Below, piece after piece: positions 9,453 through 19,500 of a stretch of 64,000 nt of DNA. How positions within the stretch are numbered: position 1 is the stretch's first letter; each line of letters starts with the position of its first letter. This DNA comes from Alcanivoracaceae bacterium. GTDB lineage: Bacteria; Pseudomonadota; Gammaproteobacteria; Pseudomonadales; Alcanivoracaceae. The stretch spans positions 62,001 to 126,000 of the forward strand of contig JARGPU010000003.1 of assembly GCA_029210325.1 (NCBI GenBank), in the 5' to 3' direction. The position numbers and the translations under genes are program-made. The notes below the pieces were generated by a model, which saw nothing but the letters and a program-made list of their open reading frames with translations, ran no database searches and was not told the origin of the DNA.

Positions 9453-12400
9453 ATGCCAGGGAAGATGTCAGCTGCGGTTCGGGCGGTGGCGGTGTTGTTG
9501 GTGTTGGCAGGTACAGGCAATAGTCGGGCCATTAATGTGGCGCCGCTGGTTGGAGATTGGCAATACAGCCATGTTCGTTGCAACGAGACCATCTATGGGT
9601 TCACCGATCCGATGGAGGCTCAGGCCAATGGCATGCTCTACCACTACAACGCCTGTGGTGATGCGAAGCTCGAGTCTCAGGGGAGCTGGGGGACCACAGC
9701 TGAGCCGCAATTCGGCGCATGTGGCAGCACCAAAAGATATCCGCGCGTCAAAATGGGTATCGAGTATATCAATGTGCGCCATCCTCGGGTGCAGTACTGC
9801 CATCCGCATGTCGTTGATAGCTTTGCTTTGTATCGTGAACGTTCCGTGCTGTGTCCAGCGGGCTACAAGGCGGCAGGTAACGTTTGCACTCCCATCGAAG
9901 AGCTGCAGCCAGAGAAGAACGCTGGGCCAGAGTGTCCTTCAAATGGCTCAAACCCCATCAATGGTGCCACCGGCAACAAATATCAGCGCGAGACTGATCT
10001 GGCCACTATGCCTGGTGGGCTGGAATTTATTCGTCACTACAACAGCTATCAGGCTCTGCCTGCCAGATTAACCGAGCCGGGATTGCCACTGAATTGGCGA
10101 CACAACTATTCGCGGGCGGTGATGTTGCGGGTGGGCATGGTCACCACTGCGATGGTATCGCGGCCAGATGGACGGGCCTGGAGTTTTACTTTGGGTGAAG
10201 ATGGTATCTGGCAGTCCGATGAGGATGTGCCGGGAGAGCTAACGGCTCAGCGGGAGGGCGATGATATTGTCGGCTGGGTCTATCGCAATAAGAATAATGA
10301 GACGGAGTACTACAATGGCGACGGGCGGATGCAACGTATCGTCAGCCCGGAAGGTTTGTCACTGACGCTGTCTTATCAGGATGACCGTCTGACAACCGTG
10401 GCTGATCGTCACAACCATCAGCTGCAGTTTCACTATTATCCGCAAGGACACGAGCATGAAGGTCTACTGGCGGAGCTGATCGGGGCGGATAACGTGCGCT
10501 GGCAGTATCACTACGATGAGCACGCCAATCTGACCGGGGTTCAGTATCCGGGGTCATCAGCTCAACAGTCGTTACGGCACTATCATTATAACGAGGCGGC
10601 CCATACCCAGAGCGCGGATCTGCCCAATGCACTGACCGGCATCACTCTGGAGACCGGGCGGCGTTACGCTACCTATCAATACGACATCGAAGGGCGCGCG
10701 GTTTCCAGTGAGCATGGCTCCATGCAGGCGAACCGCACCCGGATCGATTATCACAGCGATGGCTCACGCACGATAACCGATGCCCTTGGCAAGGAGCGCC
10801 AGTACGACTACGAGAACCATCTTGGTGTGGCCCGAGTGACTGACATCTCTGCACCCTGTACCCAATGTGGCGCTCAGGGTGAGCAGCGGCGCTACGACAT
10901 TTTTGGCCGAGTGACTTCGCAAACAGATTTCCGTGGCTATGAAACCCGATACCGCTACCAGGACTTTGCACGGCCGGATCTGGAAACCTTGCGCATCGAG
11001 GCCGTTGGTACGGCCCAGCAGCGTACCGTATCAACCAGTTGGAACTCGCAGTGGCGATTGCCAGCTGAGCGGGCAGAACCGCAGCTATTTACGCGCTGGC
11101 ACTACCAGGGTGATTCGGAAGTTGATTGTGGCGGCTCCGCTGGCGCTTTGTGCCGGCAGGAACAATGGTCAACAGATGATCTTGATGGCTCGCAGGGGCT
11201 TGATGTCACGTTGGCGGGCAGTCCACGGGTAACGAGTTGGCAGTATGTGCCAGCAAGTAGTATTAGCGCAGCTGCTGGTCTGCTGGCTTCCATGGATGGT
11301 CCCCGCGATGACGTGGTGGATGTGACGCATTACGAGTATGACCATGACAGTGGCTATCTAATCGCAACTACTAATGCCCTTGGTCACCGCACACATTACG
11401 AAGACCATGATGGCTGGGGGCGGCCGCGGCGCATTATTGATGCGAACGGTATGGTGACGGAGCAGCAGTATCATCCACGGGGCTGGCTGCTGAGGCGAGT
11501 GGTGAATGGAGCGGTTACCACACTGGATTACGATGAAGCAGGTCAGCTTATTGCAGTACGAGACCCCGAGGGAGGTGAGACCCATTTTGATTACGATGAT
11601 GCCACGCGTCTTGTCTCTATCCGTGACGATCAGGGAAATCGAATTCGCTATACCCTGAATGCACTGGGCGAACGGGAGCAGGAGTTCATTGAGGACGCCT
11701 CCGGCAAGCTGCTGTCTTCTCTAACCCGTGAGTTTGATCAGCTCAATAGACTTAGCTCTTTGACTGACGGCGAGGGTGGAGTCACTCAGTACGACTACGA
11801 CGCTGCTGGAAATCTGATAAGGCAGCAGTCACCAGAAGAGCGTGTCACTCAGTATCAGTACGACCCGATGAACCGGGTTATGCGAATCATTGACGCATTG
11901 CAGGCGGAAACCAGTTTTTCTCACGATGGTGCTGGGCGTACCAGTCTGGTCCGTGATGCCAATCTTGCCGAGACGGCCTACCAATATGATGGCTTTGGCA
12001 ATCTGCTCAGCCAGCTAAGCCCGGATACCGGTGAAACACTGCACCAGTACGATGCTGCCGGAAATCGATTGCGTACGACTGATGCTCGCGGTGTCGCGGT
12101 GGTGTATCAATATGATGCGCTTAACCGATTAACCAGTCTGCAGTATCCAGACAGTGTTCATGATGCCTATCTTGTCCATGATCAGAGTGCCAATGGCATT
12201 GGCCGGCTCAGCTCTATTGAGGAGATTGGTCAGGTGCTGCGCTTTGATTACGACCGCCGAGGCAACGTTGCCGGTCAGCGGGTGGAAACGGATCAGACTA
12301 CTTTCAGTGTTGGTTATCAACATGATTTAGTCGACAGACTGATTTCCATGGAGTATCCGTCCGGTGCGAGGGTTATGTACCAGCGCAATGGACTGGGTCA

Positions 12401-14345
12401 AATAGTCAGTATGTCCACCAGGTTAGCAAATAGTCGTGACATAACTATCGCAACTAATATGCGTTACCAGGGATTTGGCGGCTTGCTGCAACTAATCCAT
12501 GGTAATGGCATTGTGTTAAGTCGTGATTATGATCTTGCGGATCGACTGATTCGGCACACTGAGGAGCCCGTGCTGGACCTGGGGTTTGCCTACGACGGTG
12601 ACGGTAATTTGCTTTCCCGCTCTGATTCATCGGAGCGCTTTGAGAATTATCAGTACGACCCATTGAACAGGCTTGTGGCAGCACAGGGGGGATTTGGCAG
12701 CCGAAGCTATGACTACGATGCTGTTGGCAATCGTCAGCAGCTTTCTATTCAGGCGACTGGTGGTGCTGCGAGCTCCAGTACAACTTATATCTATCAGGAT
12801 GCCAGTAACCGCCTGCTGCAAGCTGCCGGGCGGGTCTATGAATATGATGCGGCGGGCAACCCTTTGAAAGTCGGCGACCTGCATCATGACTATGATGATC
12901 GTGGCCGCCTGCAGGCGATATCCCGTAATGGCCAATTGATCGCTCAATATCGCTATAACTTGCTCGGCCAGCGTACCGTAAAGATAGTGCAAGGCGACGG
13001 TGCCGCCACAGCAGAGTGGCACCGTGCTCAAGCGGCGCAAGCACAGGCTGAAGCGGCTGCGATCTCGGGGCAATTACTGGCGCTCGATATCGAATACGCT
13101 TCTGAGCAGGCTGAGCGGCAGTCTGCACTTAATCTCGCCGCCCAATACCAGCTCGCCGCCGATCAGTCTCAACAGACAGCAGCTACACTCGAGCAACAGT
13201 CAGCAGAGCAACTGCTACTAGCAGAACAGAGCCATATGGCCGCTGCCGAGCAACAACGTCTTTCAAGCGAGGCCCTGGCCTCGCGCTCGGATAGCTGGCT
13301 CGGCTGGCTGATCAACTGGTGGTATGAGCTTCGTTCAGACGGCTATCTTGCAGAAGCTGAGCGGCTAAATGCGCAGGCAGTTAGCTATGAGGCTGAGGCG
13401 GCATTATTGCAGCAGCAATCCGAAGCAGCACGGCAACAGTCTGAGCAGCATCTTGAAGCAACTGATATGCAGTTCCATTTCGCCGAGGAAAGTCTTGCAG
13501 CCATGGCGGATATTGACAATGCGAGACAGCAAAAACAGGTCGCATTATCTGAAGCAATAGCGCTGGCAGACTACCATCTGGATCAGGCCGATCAGCCACA
13601 GGCTGAAGAGCAAGTTCTGCGGTTTGTCTATAACCAGAACGGCCAGTTAATCGGTGAGTATCACAGTGATGGCACTCCAGTTCGCGAATATATCTATCGT
13701 GATATGACGCCTGCCGCTCTGCTGGATTACCAGCAGAGCCCTGAGGAGCCTCAAGTCTACTGGTATCACACCGATCAGCTTGGTACGCCACAGGTTGTCA
13801 CCAATGAGCACGGTGATATTGTTTGGCAGGCCCTCTTTAGCCCATTCGGCAAGACTGAGGTGCAAGTATCACTCATCGCCCAGCCATTACGCTTCCCTGG
13901 GCAATACTTTGACGAAGAGAGCGGCCTGCATTACAACTACTTCAGGTATTACGATCCAGTGCTGGGTAGGTACTTGCGCAGCGATCCGATTGGGTTGGGT
14001 GGAGGGCTTAATACGTATGCATATGTGGATGGAAATCCGTTGAGGAAAATCGATCTTCGTGGGCTCTATTCTTCTGACTGTCTTGCTCAGGCAAAAAATA
14101 GATTGCTGCAATGCTTGTCAATTGCGCGGTCTCTATATAATCGTATGAGCGATAATTTTGATGAATCCTGCGATTACATTTGTTCCGATTTGGGTGATGA
14201 GTATGGCGGATACATTTCATGTCGCGTGGTGTGTGGTTCGTCATTTGGTCCCTCAAGTGCGTTGGTGTATCTGCAGTATATGGGGATGGTGGCTGGTTGC
14301 TATGGGGTTTATGAAGCGCAGAAGCTACTTTGTAGGGATTGTTAA
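9453..14345 (+). CDS. Secreted Rhs/YD-repeat protein with coiled-coil insertion and cysteine-rich C-terminal tip
   Basis: This is a protein of about 1,630 residues. The start at 9453 is set by GGAGG seven bases upstream; a signal peptide ending near TGNSRA follows. A Cys-rich N-terminal region leads to a DUF6531-type segment (GATGNKYQRETDLATMPGG). Then come many YD repeats such as YDYDAAGNLI and YQYDALNRL. At about residues 1187-1387 an Ala/Gln/Glu-rich, heptad-like stretch with a WLGWLINWWYEL segment interrupts the repeat shell. The Rhs core-associated end follows (YHTDQLGTPQVVT, FPGQYFDEESGLHYNYFRYYD, DPIGLGGGLN). The last 94 or so residues differ from the core and contain nine cysteines. 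Rhs proteins are toxin-delivery shells whose tip varies, so the tip may be a toxin. The AT-richer DNA from about 14050 onward supports an exchanged tip. Confidence 0.85.
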   Translation: MPGKMSAAVRAVAVLLVLAGTGNSRAINVAPLVGDWQYSHVRCNETIYGFTDPMEAQANGMLYHYNACGDAKLESQGSWGTTAEPQFGACGSTKRYPRVKMGIEYINVRHPRVQYCHPHVVDSFALYRERSVLCPAGYKAAGNVCTPIEELQPEKNAGPECPSNGSNPINGATGNKYQRETDLATMPGGLEFIRHYNSYQALPARLTEPGLPLNWRHNYSRAVMLRVGMVTTAMVSRPDGRAWSFTLGEDGIWQSDEDVPGELTAQREGDDIVGWVYRNKNNETEYYNGDGRMQRIVSPEGLSLTLSYQDDRLTTVADRHNHQLQFHYYPQGHEHEGLLAELIGADNVRWQYHYDEHANLTGVQYPGSSAQQSLRHYHYNEAAHTQSADLPNALTGITLETGRRYATYQYDIEGRAVSSEHGSMQANRTRIDYHSDGSRTITDALGKERQYDYENHLGVARVTDISAPCTQCGAQGEQRRYDIFGRVTSQTDFRGYETRYRYQDFARPDLETLRIEAVGTAQQRTVSTSWNSQWRLPAERAEPQLFTRWHYQGDSEVDCGGSAGALCRQEQWSTDDLDGSQGLDVTLAGSPRVTSWQYVPASSISAAAGLLASMDGPRDDVVDVTHYEYDHDSGYLIATTNALGHRTHYEDHDGWGRPRRIIDANGMVTEQQYHPRGWLLRRVVNGAVTTLDYDEAGQLIAVRDPEGGETHFDYDDATRLVSIRDDQGNRIRYTLNALGEREQEFIEDASGKLLSSLTREFDQLNRLSSLTDGEGGVTQYDYDAAGNLIRQQSPEERVTQYQYDPMNRVMRIIDALQAETSFSHDGAGRTSLVRDANLAETAYQYDGFGNLLSQLSPDTGETLHQYDAAGNRLRTTDARGVAVVYQYDALNRLTSLQYPDSVHDAYLVHDQSANGIGRLSSIEEIGQVLRFDYDRRGNVAGQRVETDQTTFSVGYQHDLVDRLISMEYPSGARVMYQRNGLGQIVSMSTRLANSRDITIATNMRYQGFGGLLQLIHGNGIVLSRDYDLADRLIRHTEEPVLDLGFAYDGDGNLLSRSDSSERFENYQYDPLNRLVAAQGGFGSRSYDYDAVGNRQQLSIQATGGAASSSTTYIYQDASNRLLQAAGRVYEYDAAGNPLKVGDLHHDYDDRGRLQAISRNGQLIAQYRYNLLGQRTVKIVQGDGAATAEWHRAQAAQAQAEAAAISGQLLALDIEYASEQAERQSALNLAAQYQLAADQSQQTAATLEQQSAEQLLLAEQSHMAAAEQQRLSSEALASRSDSWLGWLINWWYELRSDGYLAEAERLNAQAVSYEAEAALLQQQSEAARQQSEQHLEATDMQFHFAEESLAAMADIDNARQQKQVALSEAIALADYHLDQADQPQAEEQVLRFVYNQNGQLIGEYHSDGTPVREYIYRDMTPAALLDYQQSPEEPQVYWYHTDQLGTPQVVTNEHGDIVWQALFSPFGKTEVQVSLIAQPLRFPGQYFDEESGLHYNYFRYYDPVLGRYLRSDPIGLGGGLNTYAYVDGNPLRKIDLRGLYSSDCLAQAKNRLLQCLSIARSLYNRMSDNFDESCDYICSDLGDEYGGYISCRVVCGSSFGPSSALVYLQYMGMVAGCYGVYEAQKLLCRDC

Positions 14346-14351
14346 AATTCT

Positions 14352-14528
14352 ATGACTAAAAATAATATATCTATATTTCGATTCCTAATTCAAATTAACT
14401 GTGTCATGTGGATTTTCGCGGTGGGATTTATATTGGACCTCGAGTCGCCGAAATCGCATGTTGTGGTCTTGCTCGGAGGGCTTTTTTGCTCGGCTCTATT
14501 AGAGTTTATGGAAGCGCGAAAGCGTTAG
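14352..14528 (+). CDS. Small membrane protein downstream of Rhs tip (possible immunity protein)
   Basis: This is a 58-codon frame starting six bases after the Rhs stop (ATG 14352, TAG 14526-14528). The predicted peptide has two hydrophobic segments (around CVMWIFAVGFIL and VVVLLGGLFCSALL) and a basic end (MEARKR), a typical two-helix inner-membrane miniprotein. The DNA is AT-richer than the rest of the window, like the Rhs tip. Position and type fit an immunity protein protecting against the Rhs tip, but there is no homology evidence. No strong ribosome site is present, so translational coupling to the Rhs gene would be needed. Confidence 0.4.
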   Translation: MTKNNISIFRFLIQINCVMWIFAVGFILDLESPKSHVVVLLGGLFCSALLEFMEARKR

Positions 14529-14559
14529 GTTTTCGGTCTTGGCTTTTCCGGGTTTGATT

Positions 14560-14910
14560 ATGAGGCTATTTTTCGTATCTTTTATCTCGCTTTGTGTGGG
14601 ATTTTTTTCGTCTTCTATGATGTCTAAGAGTGAATTCAATGAAGCTCTTGCTGGTTTTCTGCTTGAGACCAACACAAGGGTGTATTGGGAGGCTTCGAAT
14701 CTGAAGGTGTATCTTGATAAGGGTTGCGTACAGTCTGCAAAGGATTACATCAGGGTTATCAAGGGAGGAGTCGGCTCGGGGATATATTCATATTATGGTA
14801 TAGCGGGGCCAGAAAAGGGTGATAGGGTTTTCTCGAGGTATGGATATGAGAGAGATGACTTTCTGATCTACCGAGAGCTGCATGAATACGAAGTTGCCAA
14901 ATGCAAGTGA
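14560..14910 (+). CDS. Small exported or membrane-anchored orphan protein
   Basis: This is a protein of about 116 residues from the ATG at 14560 (the frame also extends to a TTG at 14539). The N-terminus MRLFFVSFISLCVGFFSSS is a signal peptide or membrane anchor. The rest is soluble, with two Cys and a GGVGSGIYSYYGIAG stretch. No family was recognised. Base composition is AT-rich as in the preceding small gene, and it lies just behind the Rhs tip, so it belongs to the same variable segment: a second immunity candidate or an orphan tip remnant. Confidence 0.5.
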   Translation: MRLFFVSFISLCVGFFSSSMMSKSEFNEALAGFLLETNTRVYWEASNLKVYLDKGCVQSAKDYIRVIKGGVGSGIYSYYGIAGPEKGDRVFSRYGYERDDFLIYRELHEYEVAKCK

Positions 14911-14942
14911 TTGGCCCTGAGGCTGGGCTGGTGATTATTAAG

Positions 14943-15872
14943 TTATCGAGCGGCTCGATACGGATTCTTCGGTAATTCCTGAATCTTCTTCCTGCGAAAG
15001 CGCTTGTAGTTCCAGATGTATTGCTCCGGTGCTTCGCGGATTAGCGCTTCGATGGAGCGGTTCATGGCCGCCAGTGAGCTGGCCAGCTCGGCATCATAGA
15101 TGGCGGGATCTGGCTCGCGGATGATCAGTTCATAGCCTTCCGTGCCGGGCAATCGTTTGGCGAACACCATAAAGGCGCGGGCGCCGCTTTGCTGAAGTAG
15201 TTTGCAGGTCAGGGTGCCGGTAAATGTTGGTCGGCCAAAAAACGGTGCGATATCTCCGCTGCGCTTGTCCGGCACCTGATCGGGCAGGATGCCTGTTACC
15301 ACCGGGCCGGATTTCAGGGCCCGGGCTACGCCGGCAACGCCGCGGGCGGTGGCTGGGTGCAGGGTGCTTTTGAAGTGTCTGCGGCTTTCACCTACCAGCT
15401 CGTTAACTTGCTCGAACTTGGACGGCTTGAACATGGCGTGCAGGTCGAATTCGCTGGATAGCCAGAAGTTGACCATTTCCCAGCAGCCCAGATGCGGCGC
15501 CAGAACGATGACCGGCTTGCCGCTGGCGAGGGTGTCGCGCATTGGCTGGTCGCCGTCGATGTTGCGAATCAGGGGCAGGGCCCGTTGCGGATGCAGCCAA
15601 AGGTAGGCCAGCTCAATGGCGCCCTTGCCGGTTTCGATCACCGATCGACGGATCAGAGAGCGGCGCTGGCTGTCGTTCAGCTCCGGGAAGCAGATGTCCA
15701 CATTGATCTGGCTGACCCGGTGTGACTCGCCCCGCAGTCGCCAGCTGCACCAGCCAATGAATGCGCCAAGGCGTCGGTTCAGGGCAAAGGGCAGCACTGC
15801 CAGCATGCGCAGCAGCAGCACGGCCAGTTGGCCGCGCAGTCGGTCGTAGCGTGTGGCTTTATCATCACTCAT
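14943..15872 (-). CDS. Lipid A biosynthesis-type lauroyl/myristoyl acyltransferase (LpxL/LpxM family)
   Basis: This 309-residue protein of the LpxL/HtrB family transfers secondary acyl chains to lipid A precursors (or, in paralogues, other acceptors) at the inner face of the inner membrane. The catalytic HX4E motif is seen as APHLGCWEM, with His about residue 127 and Glu 132. The later family block GILPDQVPDKRSGDIAPFFG contains the expected polar and aromatic residues. A hydrophobic stretch at about residues 15-45 anchors the protein. It diverges from miaE over about 100 bases. Which of lpxL, lpxM or lpxP it corresponds to cannot be decided. Confidence 0.85.
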   Translation of the reverse strand: MSDDKATRYDRLRGQLAVLLLRMLAVLPFALNRRLGAFIGWCSWRLRGESHRVSQINVDICFPELNDSQRRSLIRRSVIETGKGAIELAYLWLHPQRALPLIRNIDGDQPMRDTLASGKPVIVLAPHLGCWEMVNFWLSSEFDLHAMFKPSKFEQVNELVGESRRHFKSTLHPATARGVAGVARALKSGPVVTGILPDQVPDKRSGDIAPFFGRPTFTGTLTCKLLQQSGARAFMVFAKRLPGTEGYELIIREPDPAIYDAELASSLAAMNRSIEALIREAPEQYIWNYKRFRRKKIQELPKNPYRAAR

Positions 15873-15925
15873 GGCGGCGGATTATGCCTGCCCCTCGTCG
15901 GTGCGCAAAGCACGGCAACCTGTCC

Positions 15926-15931
15926 TATAAT
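15926..15931 (+). promoter_or_regulatory. Candidate -10 element of miaE
   Basis: A perfect TATAAT sits about 40 bases ahead of the miaE start. The matching -35 is weak. Confidence 0.45.
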
Positions 15932-15971
15932 TCCCGCGCCTGTCATAGCCGCACCCTGAAGGAGGGTCTTG

Positions 15972-16574
15972 ATGCACGATATCTCCGCGATCCGCGCCTT
16001 TTTGCCCTGTGCGACGCCGCAGGCATGGATCGATTGGGCGCTGCAGCACCCGGATATTGTGCTGATTGACCATGCCCACTGTGAAAAGAAGGCGGCCAGC
16101 ACGGCCCTGAATCTGATGTTTCGTTATGTGGATCGGCCGGAACTGCTGGATGCCTTGAGTCAGCTGGCCCGCGAGGAGCTGCTGCACTTTGAGCAGGTGA
16201 TCCAGCTGATGCGCCAGCGCGGTGTTAACTACGATCATCTTTCGCCATCGCGCTACGCGGCGTCGCTGCGCAAGCAGATGCGCAACGATGAGCCCGGCCG
16301 GCTAGTGGATGTGCTGATTATTGGCGCGTTGATCGAGGCCCGTTCCTGTGAGCGCTTCGCCGCGCTGGCGCCGTTCGTTGATGACGAGCTGGGCAAGTAC
16401 TACCACTACCTGCTGAAGAGCGAGTCACGTCATTTCGAGGATTATCTGAAGTTGGCCGAGCTGTATGCCGGCGAGGATATTTCCGCTCGGGTGGCGCAGT
16501 TTGTGGCGCTTGAGAAGGAGCTGATCGAGACGCCGGATACGGAATTCCGTTTCCATTCCGGCGTGCCGGCTTGA
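15972..16574 (+). CDS. miaE: tRNA 2-methylthio-N6-isopentenyladenosine-37 hydroxylase
   Basis: MiaE is a non-haem di-iron monooxygenase that hydroxylates the isopentenyl group of ms2i6A37 in tRNAs reading U-starting codons. The 200-residue protein has the carboxylate/His ligand segments of a ferritin-like four-helix bundle: HCEKKAAS, REELLHFEQV, EARSCERFAAL and ESRHFEDYLKL. The ATG at 15972 is preceded by AAGGAGGG; a TTG directly in front is not the start. It converges end to end with the fusion gene that stops at 16575. Confidence 0.93.
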   Translation: MHDISAIRAFLPCATPQAWIDWALQHPDIVLIDHAHCEKKAASTALNLMFRYVDRPELLDALSQLAREELLHFEQVIQLMRQRGVNYDHLSPSRYAASLRKQMRNDEPGRLVDVLIIGALIEARSCERFAALAPFVDDELGKYYHYLLKSESRHFEDYLKLAELYAGEDISARVAQFVALEKELIETPDTEFRFHSGVPA

Positions 16575-19500
16575 TCAGCTGGCAGTTGGCTCGGCGTCTT
16601 TCTTTGCCGCCGCTTCGGCGCGGGCTTGCTCAATAGCGGTGTAATCCACCTGAGTCAAAGCATCGTCCGGCAGGGCATAGCAGGTGCTGACCAGAGGGTG
16701 GTCATCCTCGAGTACTTCCGGGAAGCGCACACCGATGATTGGCTGCACTGAAAAAATCTCCTGCACCGAGCCTTCAAAGCGCAAGAAGGCAACGGTTTCG
16801 CCGTTGGTAATATTCACCACCCAGACGCCACATTGGCGCGGCTCATCGCGCTCGGTCAGCGGCAGGCCGCTGAAGATGGCGCTTTCGCGGACCTGGCTCA
16901 GGCCAATAAAGGCGTAGTCGCCGACAAAGTCCAGGCCGCGAGTGAAACCGGGCAATTTACAAACATGTTCCAGTTTGCCGCTGGTCAGATCCACTTTGCT
17001 CAGCGAGCCCTCGCCGGATTCAAGTACCCACAGTGTGTTGCGGTACCAGCGCGGTGAGTGGGGCATGGATAGTCCTTCAGCGATCACCCGGTTGTCACTG
17101 ATATCCATCAGCAGCCCGCCGTTGCGCTTGTTCTCGCGCCAGCCGCCCTTGCTGTCGGTTTTACCAAGCATGGTGACATAGCGTGGCTTGCCGTCACGCA
17201 TGGCCAGGCCATTCAGGTGGCAGCGGTCTTCCGGTGCATAGGCGCTGACAAATGGCGGGCGCCACATGGGCACAAAGCTATGATCAAAATCACGCACACA
17301 TAAGCATGAAAACCGCGTGTTCACGAACCACAGGCGATTGTCACCATCGAAAGCCATTTCGTGAATATCGATGTCGCCGGTGATGTGAGCCTGGCGTGGC
17401 ACATATACGGCATCGTGCTCGGTGTCGGCGGGTAAAAAGGGTGCCGCCGCCGGCATGTTTCTGAACTCCTGAATCTGGTTGACCGAGCCCAGGGCAAACT
17501 TATTGATATCACCGCACAGCCCCATGGGCTTTCGGAATAGTTTGAAGTGGGTATTGATCTGGTTGTCCTGTTGCCGCACCACAATCAGCTTGCCGGCCTG
17601 ATACGTCGTCACCAGCAGGCTGAGTCCGCCCTGACGCAGTAGCGGGGGCAGGGAGCGGGTAAACACGGAGCTGAAATCCAGTGGTTCCTTGGTGTCCGTT
17701 GTTGAGCTGTCGTCGGGCTGGCTCATTGGCAGCTTTCCTTCTGTGCTGGTTGGTGTGGCAGCGGGGGCGGGCTGCTCAAGTCCATGGATGCGTTGTTCAA
17801 CCGGCTGCCAGGTGTCGCAGCTACTTTTGATAGCACTTTCATGCTTGCGCCACTTGTCTGGAGACGGCGGTGTCAGGGTGTGTTGGGACAGCACATCACC
17901 TTTGGGGGCTGGGGGGGCATCAACGCCAATAAAGTCCCACAGCTGCTGCAATGTGCCTTGGGTGTCCTCACACAACTGCTGATAGCTGACCTGAGTCCAG
18001 TCATCGTCCGCCAGTTGTTGTAGCTGGTTGAGAATGGTGTCGTTGGTGGTAGCCCATTGCCACGCGGCTATTTGCCCGGTGGGCTTGTCTTTAAGGGTCT
18101 GCCAGCCGGGGGGCAGCAACAGCGACCAGGGGCGAGACCAGTCCGGTAGTTTGGGGTAGGTGACAAAGCGGCCCGAGCCCCAGGCTTCTATAATAGAGGC
18201 AATGTTTTCCTTTGGGTCGCGGTGCAGCCAGATAAACCGGGCCTTGGGGAAGGCTTTTTTCAGGAAGGCAATACGCAGGGCATTCTTCGGTGTCTTCTCA
18301 AGGAAGCGGAAAGGAGCCGTCGGCTGAATTGGTTCGCCCTGATGAGTGCGTAACCCGGCCAGATAGTTGGCTTGTAGCTGTTTGACAACCGCCTCGCTGG
18401 CATCCTCAGCGTTCAGGGCATTGTGCCAGCGCTGGTTTTGTCGCGGGTTTAACGGACCGATGGACTCGATCTGGCCGTGGCCTTCTCCGCCCAGTGTGAG
18501 CAGTCCACTAGACTGACTCAGGGTCTCGAACAGCCAGGAGCTGCCGCTGCGCGGCGCAGCAACGATAAATACGGGGCGGTCGAATAGCTCTGCTGGCTCG
18601 GGGGGGCGTGTCTGGCTTGCCGTTGACGTCGCGGCTACTGGGGCTGGCGCGGCAGCAGCAGGCGAGGCGGTGGCTGCTGCGGTAGCCGTCACCGCCGGGT
18701 ACACCAACGCCTGGCAGAGCATACTCTGCAGGCCCATTTTGTTATTCAGGGCCAGTTCGGGCAGCGCCTTCACCTCTTCGGCAAACTGGTCCCGGCGCTG
18801 CCGGTAAGAGGCAGTGGCAGGGTCTGGGCCGTAGTGGCTCCACAGGCAGTGCCAGTCAGATATAAAGGCTTCTACCAGCGCTGCTGCTCGCTGTGCCACC
18901 TCGTCCTGCGGGTTGGGCACATCCTTGAGGATACGTTCGCTCAAATAGCGCATCTCCCAAGGGGACATTACCTCGGGGGTGTTATAGCGCTCGGTCAGCA
19001 AGTTCGGCTGGATAGCCGGGTTCCACGGTAGCACCGGATCTGGCAGCCAGTCGCCTGCGACGCCCGGTTGCGCAAGGCCTCGCGCTACCTGCTGCCAGAA
19101 ATGGGCTGAGCCGGTGGTATCTGCAACCAGGTGGATGCGCCGATCCGGGTGCGGGTTGAAGACGTTGTGCATGCGCCAGGTGTCGAAGATCCACGATTCG
19201 CCGGCGCGCATGTGGACATCGGCATCGCCGCAGTGGAAGCGTACTGATTCATTAGTCTGGATCGGCACATGCAGGCGCACGCGCTGGTGCCAGTAATAGT
19301 TGGCATCCATATGCCAGTTGGCTTCGGCGTTGCCGTCGATGCGCATCAGGCGGGTGCGGCCAAAGGTGGTGTTAAACGAGGCCAGCACCTGATTCAGGTA
19401 GGGCAGTGCCTGCAGATTGGGGGTAGGCAGCATGGCACCACTGAGGGCGTCATCGCGAGAATCGCCATCGCGGGCAATCAGCAACAGCGCTGAATTACCG

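Noticed and set aside
9328-10071. 247-codon plus-strand frame at the start of the Rhs gene
   Set aside because: It is out of frame with the Rhs protein, which has a better ribosome site, signal peptide and long continuation.
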